Shown one piece after another: positions 10,135 through 18,583 of a DNA stretch of 64,000 nucleotides. The DNA comes from Cellulomonas sp. (GTDB lineage: Bacteria; Actinomycetota; Actinomycetes; Actinomycetales; Cellulomonadaceae). The stretch spans positions 142,147 to 206,146 of the forward strand of contig NZ_JADGMY010000023.1 of the NCBI RefSeq assembly GCF_015234515.1, read 5' to 3'. The position numbers and the translations under genes are program-made. Each line of letters starts with the position of its first letter. Position 1 is the stretch's first letter. Below the pieces are notes generated by a model. It saw nothing but the letters and a program-made list of their open reading frames with translations, made no database searches and was not told the origin of the DNA.

Positions 10135-12806
10135 CCCGGCCGCTCACGCTCGCCCGCCTGGCGCACCGCCAGCTCACGACCGACCTCGGTGCGGTGCTCG
10201 CCCTCGCCACCACGACGGTGCTGGTCACCGCGCTGCTCACGGCGTGGCCGCGCGTCGTGGACCGCGTCGTCGCGCAGGACCGGGTCGAGCACGTCGCCGC
10301 GCTGAACGCCGTCGCACGGGACCTCACGTGGGAGGGTGCCCGACCGCAGTGGTTGCCGGGCGTGCCGTCGCACGACGAGCTCGCCGCCGCGCTCACGGCC
10401 GCCGCAACCCAGGGCGAGGAGCTCGTCGACGGCCTGGGTCCCGAGCTGCGGTCGGTCGTCGGACCGCCCGAGCACGTCGTCGTCGGCCCCGGGTTCGCCA
10501 TCGAGCTCGGCGAGCGTGACACGCCGTTCTCGGCGATGACCCTCTCGACGGTCGTCGACCCCCGAGCCGACGCGCGGGTCCGGGTCGTCGAGGGTCGCGT
10601 CCCGTCGCCCCCGGCCCTCGACGCCGAGGTCCAGGTCGAGGCCGAGGTCGAGGTCATGCTGTCCACGGTCGCCGCCGAGGCGCTCGGGTGGCAGGTCGGC
10701 GAGACCCGGGCGTCGCTCGAGCCGTCCGTGCCGGTCGTCGCTCGCCTCAGCGGGACGTTCGAGCCGGTCGACCCGGCGTCGTCCGCGTGGAGCCACACCA
10801 GTCCCCTGCTCACCCCGACGCACGCCGGCAGCGAGAACGCCGGCTGGACCGCGCAGGCCGCGGGCGTCGTGCACCCCGACGCCCTGGCCCGGCTGACGAC
10901 GCCCGTGGTGCTGTACGTGCAGCACTGGGTGCCGGTCCGCGCGGCGGCAGTCGCCGGCGCCGATCCCGCCCGGCTCGTCGCCGACCTCGAGCGTGCCCGC
11001 GCGGACCTCGCCCTGCGGTCCGACACCCGCGCGGCCGTCGAGGCCGCTCAGCAGCGGGCGACGGCCGTCACGGCCGTGCTCGGCGTCGTCGCCACCGGCG
11101 CGCTGGGCACCGCCGGGGTGGCGCTGTGGCTCGGGTCCGTGCTCGTCGCGCAGCGCCGCGGCGCTGCGCTCGTGCTACTGCGCGCCCGCGGCATGTCCGC
11201 CCGTGCCCTCCCGGTGCTGGTCGCGGCGCAGACGCTCGTCGCCACCGTGCCGGGCGGGGTCGTCGGCACGGTGGTCGGGCTCCGCCTCGTGCCGGGGCCG
11301 GTGCGCGTGCCGGACCTGGTCGCGCCCGCGCTGGCGACGGTCCTGACGGCCGGCCTGGCCGCGTTCGCTGCGTGGCGCCGCAGCCGGCAGGTCGCGCCCG
11401 TGCGGCGCGCGCACCACCCGTGGCGGTGGGTCGCGGAGCTGCTCGTCGTGCTGGCGGCGGGCACGGCCGCCGCGCTCGTCGCGTCGTCACGCGACGCCGG
11501 TGACCCCGTCCTCGTGGCGCTGCCGGTGCTGCTCGGCGTGGCCGCCGCGGCCGTGGGTCTGCGGCTGCACCCGCTGCTTCTGGCGCCTGCGGACCGGCCG
11601 GCCCGCCGGGGACGCCGGCTCGGCCCGTTCCTCGTCGTCGCGCAGCTCGCCCGCGCCGGCGCGGGTGCGGCCGTGCCGGTCGTCGGGCTCGTCGTCGCCA
11701 GCGGCACGGTCGCCCTCATGGCCACGGTGCTGTCGGTGGTCGACGCGAGCACCGAGGAGAGCGCGGCGCGACGCATCGGGGGTGACCTGCGGCTCGACGT
11801 GCTGCAGACCGTCGCGGGATGGGCACCGCTGACCTCCGACGACGTGGCCGCGGTCGCCGACGTGCCGGGTGTCCGGGCGGTCGCCGCCGTCCGGGACGGG
11901 GGCCGTGCGACGCTCCGCACCGGCGGCGGGACGGACGTGGCGTCCGTGCTCGTGGTCGACGCGGCCGCGCTGTCCGCGGTGCAGCAGTCCCTGCCGTCCG
12001 CCGTCCGGTCCCCGCTGACCACCCTGGCAGCCGTCGGGGACACGCCACCGGGCGTGCTCCTGCCACGGTCGGCCGACGTCGCCGCCGGTGCCGAGGTCGC
12101 GATCGGACGGGGGCCTGACGCGGCACCGGTGGCGGCCGTGGCCGTCGTCGGCGAGGCGCCCGGCGTGGCGAGCGGCACCGCCTGGGTCGTCGTCGACGAC
12201 GCGACGTGGGCACCTCCCTCCGGCGACGCCGGCGCCGTCGAGACCGTGCTCGTCGGGCTCCAGCCCGGCTCCGACCCCGCCGCGGTCGCCACCGCCGTCA
12301 CCGGCGTCCTCGACGGACGCGTGAGCGTGAGCGCGCTGGCGGACCGGATCCACGACGCGCGGGCGGGCGCCCTGACTGCGGGGCTGCGGTCCGCGATCGG
12401 TGCCGTCGGCGTCGTCACCGTGCCCCTCGCCGCGCTCGTCCTCGGCCTGTCGCTGCTCGGCGGAGCCCTGCAGAGGGAACGCGCCGCGAGCGTGCTGGCC
12501 GGTCTCGGTGCGCCCCGGGCGCTGCGGCGTCGCCTCGTGGTCGGCGAGTCGCTGGGGCTACTCGCCGCGGCGCTGCCCGCGGCCGTCGCCGTGGCCGCCG
12601 CGCTGCCGCTGCTCGTGCTGCGGGTCGTCGACCTGCGCGTCTTCACCCGTACCCCCACGTCCACGACGGCCACCACCGACCCCGTCCTGGTCGCCGGCCT
12701 CGGCGGGCTCGGTCTCGTCCTCGGTGGCGCGGCCGTGCTCGTCGCCGCCGTGTCCGCCCGCCGGGCGGCCGCGTCCGGTCCGCTGCGAGAAGGAGGAGCA
12801 CCATGA
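10131..12806 (+). CDS. FtsX-like ABC transporter permease (second of pair)
   Basis: The 891-residue permease has one membrane segment near residues 20-40, a large extracytoplasmic loop, further membrane segments around 320-540, another outer domain and a C-terminal cluster ending near residue 885. Its start ATG overlaps the stop of the first permease (ATGA), and its own stop overlaps the ATPase start in the same way, showing tight translational coupling. It shares the fold of the first permease but little sequence, so the two probably form a heterodimer. The substrate is unknown. Confidence 0.85.
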   Translation: MTRPLTLARLAHRQLTTDLGAVLALATTTVLVTALLTAWPRVVDRVVAQDRVEHVAALNAVARDLTWEGARPQWLPGVPSHDELAAALTAAATQGEELVDGLGPELRSVVGPPEHVVVGPGFAIELGERDTPFSAMTLSTVVDPRADARVRVVEGRVPSPPALDAEVQVEAEVEVMLSTVAAEALGWQVGETRASLEPSVPVVARLSGTFEPVDPASSAWSHTSPLLTPTHAGSENAGWTAQAAGVVHPDALARLTTPVVLYVQHWVPVRAAAVAGADPARLVADLERARADLALRSDTRAAVEAAQQRATAVTAVLGVVATGALGTAGVALWLGSVLVAQRRGAALVLLRARGMSARALPVLVAAQTLVATVPGGVVGTVVGLRLVPGPVRVPDLVAPALATVLTAGLAAFAAWRRSRQVAPVRRAHHPWRWVAELLVVLAAGTAAALVASSRDAGDPVLVALPVLLGVAAAAVGLRLHPLLLAPADRPARRGRRLGPFLVVAQLARAGAGAAVPVVGLVVASGTVALMATVLSVVDASTEESAARRIGGDLRLDVLQTVAGWAPLTSDDVAAVADVPGVRAVAAVRDGGRATLRTGGGTDVASVLVVDAAALSAVQQSLPSAVRSPLTTLAAVGDTPPGVLLPRSADVAAGAEVAIGRGPDAAPVAAVAVVGEAPGVASGTAWVVVDDATWAPPSGDAGAVETVLVGLQPGSDPAAVATAVTGVLDGRVSVSALADRIHDARAGALTAGLRSAIGAVGVVTVPLAALVLGLSLLGGALQRERAASVLAGLGAPRALRRRLVVGESLGLLAAALPAAVAVAAALPLLVLRVVDLRVFTRTPTSTTATTDPVLVAGLGGLGLVLGGAAVLVAAVSARRAAASGPLREGGAP

Positions 12807-13756
12807 CCACCCCGCCGGACGCCGACGCGGAGATCCTCTGCGAGGACCTCATCCGGGTCTACGTCACCGAAGGTGTCGAGGTGCAGGCCCTGCAGGGCCT
12901 CGACCTGCGGGTCGAGCGCGGCGACCTCGTCGCGCTCGTCGGGGCCTCCGGCTCGGGCAAGTCGACGCTCCTGACCATCCTGTCCGGCCTCGACCGGCCG
13001 ACCGCGGGCACCGCGGTCGTCGCCGGGTGCGACGTGCTGCGCATGACGGGCGCGCAGCGCCGTGCGTACCGGCGCGACGTCGTGGGCTTCGCCTGGCAGC
13101 AGACGGCCCGCAACCTGCTGCCGTACCTCACCGCGGCGGAGAACGTCGCCCTGCCCATGGTCGCGACCCGCACGGCGCGCCTGCGCGAGCGGACGGCGCG
13201 CGTCGACGAGCTGCTCGAGGTCATGGGGGTGACGCACTGCCGCGACCGCCGCCCGGCCGAGCTGTCGGGCGGCGAGCAGCAGCGCGTCGCGATCGCCACG
13301 GCGGTCGCGAACCGGCCGCGCGTGCTGCTCGCCGACGAGCCCACGGGTGAGCTGGACGAGGAGACGTCGGCGGACGTGCTCGAGGCGATCCGCCACGTCA
13401 ACGAGACCTTCGGGACGACGACGCTCATCGTGACGCACGACCCGCTGGTCGCCGACCACGTCCGGCGCACCGTGCAGATCCGCGACGGGCGCACGTCGCG
13501 CGAGACGCTGCGCAGCACCGCCGTCGGCGACGACGGGCACGCGCGGCTGCACGCGGAGGAGTTCACCGTGATCGACCGTGCCGGGCGGCTGCAGCTGCCG
13601 ACGGAGTACGTCGAGCAGCTCGGGCTGCGCGACCGGGTGCGGCTCGGGCTCGAGCCCGACCACGTGCGCGTGCACGCGGGCACGCAGGCGTCCACCGGCG
13701 CCGCCGAGGCACAGCAGGCACCGCACGCACCGCAGGCACCGCAGGAGGAGTCATGA
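12803..13756 (+). CDS. ABC transporter ATPase with C-terminal AbrB-like segment
   Basis: This 317-residue protein has a MacB/LolD-type nucleotide-binding domain: Walker A GASGSGKST (about 47-55), signature LSGGEQQR, Walker B VLLADEPTGELD and a final THD switch histidine. Residues 254-290 are unusual. IDRAGRLQLPTEYVEQLG followed by a short strand-rich run reads like an AbrB/MazE swapped-hairpin half (D-x-x-GRl-x-iP). The tail after it is alanine/glutamine/proline-rich with repeated HAPQAP-like units. LolD-type ATPases normally end near residue 230. It is coupled by ATGA to the permease before and the ATPase after. Confidence 0.88.
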   Translation: MTTPPDADAEILCEDLIRVYVTEGVEVQALQGLDLRVERGDLVALVGASGSGKSTLLTILSGLDRPTAGTAVVAGCDVLRMTGAQRRAYRRDVVGFAWQQTARNLLPYLTAAENVALPMVATRTARLRERTARVDELLEVMGVTHCRDRRPAELSGGEQQRVAIATAVANRPRVLLADEPTGELDEETSADVLEAIRHVNETFGTTTLIVTHDPLVADHVRRTVQIRDGRTSRETLRSTAVGDDGHARLHAEEFTVIDRAGRLQLPTEYVEQLGLRDRVRLGLEPDHVRVHAGTQASTGAAEAQQAPHAPQAPQEES

Positions 13757-14436
13757 GCACGATCCGCGCCGAGGGCCTGACCTGCACGTACGGCGCGGGC
13801 GCCGCTGCCGTCCACGCGCTGCGCGGGGTGGACCTGGAGGCCGCGCCGGGTGAGCTGCTGGTCGTGCGCGGCCGGTCGGGGTCCGGCAAGTCGACGCTGC
13901 TGCACGCGCTCGGCGGGCTGGTCCGGCCGACGTCGGGCACGGTCCACCTCGACGGCACCGACCTCACCGCTCTCGGCGAGGCCGAGCTGCTGCGGGTGCG
14001 GCGCGAGCAGATCGCCTACGTCTTCCAGACGTTCGGGCTGCTGCCCGTGCTGTCGGCGGCCGAGAACGTCGAGGTGCCGCTGCGGCTGCTCGAGCTCGAC
14101 CCCGCGCAGCGGGGGGCGCGCGTCGCGGCCGCGATCGACGCCGTCGGCCTGACGCGGCACGCCGCGCAGCGGCCGGACGAGCTGTCCGGCGGGCAGCAGC
14201 AGCGCGTCGCGATCGCACGGGCCCTGGCGACGCGCCCGCAGGTGCTGCTGGCCGACGAGCCCACCGGTCAGCTCGACAGCCAGAACGCCCTGTCCGTGGT
14301 CGGGCTGCTGCTCGAGCTCGCCCACGAGCACGGCGTCACGACCGTCGTGACGACGCACGACCCGGCCGTCGCGGAACGCGCCGACCGCGTCGTCGAGCTG
14401 CGGTCCGGCGTCCTCGCCGCGCCCGCACGCGCCTGA
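13753..14436 (+). CDS. ABC transporter ATPase (MacB/LolD type)
   Basis: This 227-residue ATPase of standard LolD/MacB length has Walker A GRSGSGKST, Q-loop VFQTFGLLPVLSAAENV, signature LSGGQQQRVAIARAL, Walker B VLLADEPTGQLD and switch TTHDPAVA. It energises the two FtsX-like permeases encoded upstream, presumably as a heterodimer with the preceding ATPase. The start ATG overlaps the stop of that gene. It is the last of four co-translated genes; a weak hairpin-forming GC stretch follows the stop. Confidence 0.93.
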   Translation: MSTIRAEGLTCTYGAGAAAVHALRGVDLEAAPGELLVVRGRSGSGKSTLLHALGGLVRPTSGTVHLDGTDLTALGEAELLRVRREQIAYVFQTFGLLPVLSAAENVEVPLRLLELDPAQRGARVAAAIDAVGLTRHAAQRPDELSGGQQQRVAIARALATRPQVLLADEPTGQLDSQNALSVVGLLLELAHEHGVTTVVTTHDPAVAERADRVVELRSGVLAAPARA

Positions 14437-14493
14437 CACGCCGCGCCTGCGGCCGACGGCAGGTCCGACCGCGAACCGGTCGAACCGCAGGTA

Positions 14494-14522
14494 TTGACGT
14501 TAAACCTCCGACACGACAGCAT
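14494..14522 (+). promoter_or_regulatory. Putative sigma-70 promoter of the esterase gene
   Basis: TTGACG and CAGCAT are separated by 17 bases in an unusually AT-rich stretch (TTGACGTTAAACC) between the ABC operon and the esterase gene. The predicted leader of about 150 bases is long for this genome and was not matched to any known riboswitch. Confidence 0.45.
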
Positions 14523-14681
14523 TCGGACAACCCGTTCCTGCAGCGTTGCAGATTGCGGGCACGTCGTGGGCGTCGAGGGCGTCCGCGTCCTTCCGGAGGG
14601 GGAAGCATCCCGGTCGGCTCTCGACGCGGAGAGCGGGTCCGCTGCGCCCACCTGCCGGTCGGCGACAGAGGAGAGGAATCG

Positions 14682-17378
14682 ATGGGGATGACTCGAAGAG
14701 GACCAGCCGGACACCGACGCACCGCAGCCGTGGTCACCGGTGCAGCGCTCGTGATGGGAGGTGCTGCCGTGGCACCGGCCGCAGCAGCGGAGGGACCGTC
14801 GCCCGACCCGTGGGTGTCCGTGACGCCCGAGGGGTACCACCGGTTCACGGTGCCGCAGGCGGAGGTGGAGCAGATCGTCGGGTCGCGGCCCGCGGTGATG
14901 GAGCTGCAGGGCAACATCGGGCCGAGCGGCACGTGGTCCGACCTGGCGATGGACCCCAGCGGCACGGACTACCCGACCCAGGTCGGGATCCTCGAGCCGG
15001 GCCTGTACTACTACCAGTACACGGCGACGTTCGAGGACCGGACCAAGAAGTCGTTCCGCAACCCCTCGACGGAGGTCGCGGTCACGTCGCACCCGACGTG
15101 GAACACGTTCTTCGTCCCGGGACCGCAGGTCCAGTGGATGTCCGACGTGGCCAACGGCGGCGACGTCGCCGAGCTGGCGTACGACAGCCCCGTCGCGGAC
15201 GACGAGCGCACGACGCTCGTGTGGACGCCGCCCGGCTACGACGCCGAGCGCGCCGACGCGTACCCCGTGCTGTACCTGCTGGCCGACGGCACGCAGAGCG
15301 CGCAGGAGTGGGCCGAGCTGGGTCGTGCGCCGCAGGTGCTCGACAACCTCGCGGCCGAGGGCCGGCTGGCGGACATGGTCGTCGTCATGGCGGACGTGCG
15401 CGGCGCCGACCCGCGCACCGAGCTGCTCGACGGTGTCCTGACCGCGACGCGCGACGCGTACAACGTGGCCGACGACGCGGCGGGACAGGCCGTGGCGGGC
15501 ATCGGCGACGGCGCGCACCACGCGCTGACGGTGCTGCGCACGGACCCCGGCGTCTTCAGCGAGGTCGGGTCGTTCTCCGGGCGCCTGACCGGCTCGATCA
15601 GCGCCACCACGGCGCGCGAGATCAACGAGGGCACCGACCGTCTGCGCGTCTACGTGGGCAACGTGCTCGACCCCGCGTACAACCAGACGCACGACCTGCT
15701 GCGCACGCTCGAGCGCGCCGGCGTCGAGCACGAGTTCGACGGCGTCGACCCCGACACCGGTGGCACGTGGGACACGTGGCGCGAGGGGCTGCGCGACTTC
15801 GCGTCGCGCGTGTTCCAGGACGACGCGGGCCACGGTCCGCGCGAGGGTCACCGCCCGCTGGACGAGAAGTACACGCCGCCGGCGACGGGCTCGATCACGA
15901 CCCCGCACGTCGACGAGGACGGCATCGTGACCTTCGAGACGGGCACGCAGTTCGCCGACGCGAAGGACGTCACGGTGTGGGCCAACTGGGCGCCGAACGG
16001 CGCGTGGTTCCGCGTCCCGATGACCAAGGTCGGCGACCGCTGGCGCCTGTCGATGGGGCCGCTCGACGGCTTCTACTACTACCGGTACGTCGTCGACGGC
16101 GTCGACGTGAAGGACCCCGAGGACAAGGTCAACACGCTCACCGGTGTGAGCCCGCTGTTCGTCCCGGGCGAGACCGACCGGCTGCTCGGCGACCTGCCCG
16201 AGGAGGACCGGGGCGACCTGTCCCTCCTGACGTACCAGAGCGCGGTGGTCAACGAGGAGCGCGAGGCGTACGTCTGGACGCCCAAGGGCTACGACCCGAA
16301 CCGGGCCGAGCCCTACCCCGTGCTGTACCTCAACCACGGCGGCGGGCAGAACTACGGCGACTGGGTCGAGGTGGGCCGCGCGCCGCAGATCCTCGACCAC
16401 TACATCAAGGACGGCGCGATCGTCCCGATGGTCGTCGTCATGGGCAACGGCAACTCGCCCGACTTCCCCGCGGAGCTGATGGAGAACCTCGCACCCGCTG
16501 CGCGGGCCGAGTACAACATCGCGGACGACGCCGCAGGTCAGGCCATCGCCGGTCTGTCGATGGGCGCGATGAACACGCTCAACACGTGGCTGACCCGGCC
16601 CGGGCAGTTCGGGTGGATGGGCGCGTTCTCGGGTGGGCTGTTCTTCAACACCCCGCAGTTCGACCCGGCCGCGGTCAACGCCGAGACGCGGCTGGCGCGC
16701 GTCTACACCGGTGACAAGACCGACTTCACCTACCAGGCGACGATGGACCTCCTGGACCTGCTGGAGACCAACGGGATCGAGCACGAGTTCGCCGGCGTCA
16801 CGCAGGGCCCGCACGGGTTCGACGTGTGGTCGAAGAACCTCGTCGACCTGCTGCCGCGGCTGTTCCGCGACCCGGAGACCACGCAGGGCGTGGAGCTGCG
16901 GGCCGTGGTCCCCGAGGGCGAGGACGGCGTCCTGGCGCTGTCGGTGGCCGACGACGGCTCGGGCGTCACGCTCGACGGGCCGCAGAACACGGGCACCGCG
17001 CTGCGGTTCCGGGGTCAGCTGCCGACGGTGACGGTCACCGACTCGCGCTCGGTCACGCAGGCCGGTGTCACCGGCTGGGCGGTCACGGGGCAGGCGTACT
17101 CGTTCGACTCCGGGTCGCGGCTGCTCGACGCGAAGCACCTGGGGTGGACGCCGCGCATCGAGACCCCGCGCGCGGGGCTCGTCGCCGGTGACGCCCGGGC
17201 GACCGCGCTCGACGGGGGCGAGGGCCTGGTCGTCCCGGGCCGGCTCGCCTCCGCGACTCCCGAGGGCCGGGTCGGGTCTGCCACCATCGGCGCCGACCTC
17301 GTGCTCGACGCCCCGGTGGACACGCGACCGGGTGAGTACGCAGGCACGTTGAGCCTGTCGCTGTTCCCGGTCGACTGA
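14682..17378 (+). CDS. Secreted double-esterase-domain protein with WxL-like C-terminal tail; first domain inactive
   Basis: This 898-residue secreted protein has a signal peptide (residues 1 to about 36, ending APAAAAE). Two repeated modules follow, each an Ig/CBM48-like beta domain and an alpha/beta-hydrolase of the enterochelin/feruloyl-esterase type. The second has the nucleophile elbow GLSMG (Ser626) and catalytic histidine PHGFDVW (His711). In the first, the matching sites read GIGDG (residues 273-277, no serine) and TGGTWDTW (no histidine), so it should be inactive. The last 150 residues, with GWAVTGQAYSFDSG, LGWTPRI and a final YAGTLSLSLFPVD, resemble a degenerate WxL cell-wall-binding domain. 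The next gene encodes a DUF916-type partner. ATG 14682 follows GAGAGGA. Confidence 0.88.
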   Translation: MGMTRRGPAGHRRTAAVVTGAALVMGGAAVAPAAAAEGPSPDPWVSVTPEGYHRFTVPQAEVEQIVGSRPAVMELQGNIGPSGTWSDLAMDPSGTDYPTQVGILEPGLYYYQYTATFEDRTKKSFRNPSTEVAVTSHPTWNTFFVPGPQVQWMSDVANGGDVAELAYDSPVADDERTTLVWTPPGYDAERADAYPVLYLLADGTQSAQEWAELGRAPQVLDNLAAEGRLADMVVVMADVRGADPRTELLDGVLTATRDAYNVADDAAGQAVAGIGDGAHHALTVLRTDPGVFSEVGSFSGRLTGSISATTAREINEGTDRLRVYVGNVLDPAYNQTHDLLRTLERAGVEHEFDGVDPDTGGTWDTWREGLRDFASRVFQDDAGHGPREGHRPLDEKYTPPATGSITTPHVDEDGIVTFETGTQFADAKDVTVWANWAPNGAWFRVPMTKVGDRWRLSMGPLDGFYYYRYVVDGVDVKDPEDKVNTLTGVSPLFVPGETDRLLGDLPEEDRGDLSLLTYQSAVVNEEREAYVWTPKGYDPNRAEPYPVLYLNHGGGQNYGDWVEVGRAPQILDHYIKDGAIVPMVVVMGNGNSPDFPAELMENLAPAARAEYNIADDAAGQAIAGLSMGAMNTLNTWLTRPGQFGWMGAFSGGLFFNTPQFDPAAVNAETRLARVYTGDKTDFTYQATMDLLDLLETNGIEHEFAGVTQGPHGFDVWSKNLVDLLPRLFRDPETTQGVELRAVVPEGEDGVLALSVADDGSGVTLDGPQNTGTALRFRGQLPTVTVTDSRSVTQAGVTGWAVTGQAYSFDSGSRLLDAKHLGWTPRIETPRAGLVAGDARATALDGGEGLVVPGRLASATPEGRVGSATIGADLVLDAPVDTRPGEYAGTLSLSLFPVD

Positions 17379-17383
17379 CCGGA

Positions 17384-17443
17384 GCCGAGCTCGTACTTCG
17401 GCGGCCCATGGCCCGCCGGAAGCCGCCGAAGTACGGGCTCGGC
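17384..17443. terminator. Long inverted repeat between esterase and DUF916 genes
   Basis: Arms of 22 bases (17384-17405 and 17422-17443) match with one mismatch around a 16-base loop, starting five bases after the esterase stop. There is no T-run. It could stop or attenuate transcription, or protect the 3' end of the esterase mRNA, so that the DUF916 gene is made at a lower level. Confidence 0.7.
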
Positions 17444-17470
17444 ACCCCACAGTTCATGGAGGACGTTCCC

Positions 17471-18583
17471 GTGCGCAACCTGGTCCGTGCTGTCGTCGTC
17501 GCTGCGCTCCTCGCTGTCGGAGGAGGGCTCGTCGTGGGCCCCGCCGCCGGCACGTCCGACGACGGTGCTCGCGAGGACCCCGGTGCCGGGGCCCCCGGCG
17601 GCACGGTGACCTGGGCCGTGCAGCCGGCGACCGCCGAGGGGCCCGACGGGCGCATCTCGTTGCGGCACGTGCTCGACCCCGGTGCGTCCGTCACCGAGCA
17701 CGTCGCGATCACCAACTTCAGCGACGGTCCCGCGACCTTCGCGGTGTACGCCGGCGACGGGGTCGTGTCCGACTCCGGCCACTTCGACCTCCCGCCCGGC
17801 GACGGCGCACCGCGCGACGGGGGTGCGTGGATCACGCTGGGCGACGCCCCCGGCGCCGAGCGGGTCGACGGGCGCACGCTGCGCCTCACGCTGGACCCCG
17901 GCGCCGTCGTGACCGTGCCGCTGACCGTCACGGTCCCCGCCGACGCGACGCCGGGCGACCACCCCGCAGGTGTCGTCGCCGAGCTCGTCGCCGGCGACAC
18001 GGTGCGGCTCGCCGCGCGCGTCGGCACGCGCCTGCACCTGCGCGTCACCGGTGACGTCGTGGCGTCGCTCGCACCGCAGGACGTCACCACGCGCTGGGAG
18101 CCGTCGTGGAACCCGTTCGCACCGGGCACCGTGCACGTGCGGTACCGGGTGGCGAACACCGGTGACGTCCGGCTCGCGGCCCGCGCAGCGACGACGCTCG
18201 CCGGCCCGTTCGGGATCGCGGAGGCCGAGCACGGCACGGAGGTCCGCGAGGTGCTGCCGGGCCAGTCGGCGCTCGTGGAGGCGGAGCTGCGGGTGTGGCC
18301 CCTCGTCCGCGTCACCGGTCACGTGGACGTACGGCCGTGGGTCGTCGGCGAGGACGTCGTCGACGCCGCGCTGCGCGGCGAGTCGGCGGACGTGAGCGCG
18401 TGGGTGCTGCCGTGGTCGCAGCTCGCGCTGCTGGTGCTGGTCGTCGGCGGCGTGCTGCTGGTCCGGTGGCGGCGTCGGCGGACCGCGCAGCGGGTGCAGG
18501 CCCGTGTCGACGAGGCGCTGGCGGCCGCCGGGGTCACGCCCGAGCCCGCGTCGACGACCGGTACCACGGGGCCGGTGTCGTGA
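17471..18583 (+). CDS. DUF916-type WxL-interacting membrane protein
   Basis: The 370-residue protein has a signal sequence (1 to about 28), two beta-rich extracytoplasmic domains and a single C-terminal membrane helix (about 308-325, LALLVLVVGGVLLV) followed by RWRRRR. The first domain (about 45-165: VTWAVQPA, LDPGASVTEHVAITNFSD, DATPGDHPAGVVAELV) reads like DUF916, the peptidoglycan-binding part of WxL-interacting proteins. The second (about 170-290) sits where DUF3324 lies in those proteins. It is expected to hold WxL-tailed proteins at the cell surface, fitting the tail of the preceding esterase. I chose GTG 17471 because GGAGG lies eight bases upstream; an ATG at 17408 falls inside the inverted repeat. 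Confidence 0.8.
   Translation: MRNLVRAVVVAALLAVGGGLVVGPAAGTSDDGAREDPGAGAPGGTVTWAVQPATAEGPDGRISLRHVLDPGASVTEHVAITNFSDGPATFAVYAGDGVVSDSGHFDLPPGDGAPRDGGAWITLGDAPGAERVDGRTLRLTLDPGAVVTVPLTVTVPADATPGDHPAGVVAELVAGDTVRLAARVGTRLHLRVTGDVVASLAPQDVTTRWEPSWNPFAPGTVHVRYRVANTGDVRLAARAATTLAGPFGIAEAEHGTEVREVLPGQSALVEAELRVWPLVRVTGHVDVRPWVVGEDVVDAALRGESADVSAWVLPWSQLALLVLVVGGVLLVRWRRRRTAQRVQARVDEALAAAGVTPEPASTTGTTGPVS

Noticed and set aside
6651..10925. A 1,400-codon minus-strand frame covering the riboswitch and the first permease
   Set aside because: It runs through the tandem glycine riboswitch and opposite a clear FtsX-type gene; the translation is Ala/Arg/Thr-rich with no domain.
17408..17470. Longer start for the DUF916-type protein
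   Set aside because: The extra N-terminus lies inside the inverted repeat and spoils the signal peptide; GTG 17471 has a GGAGG box.
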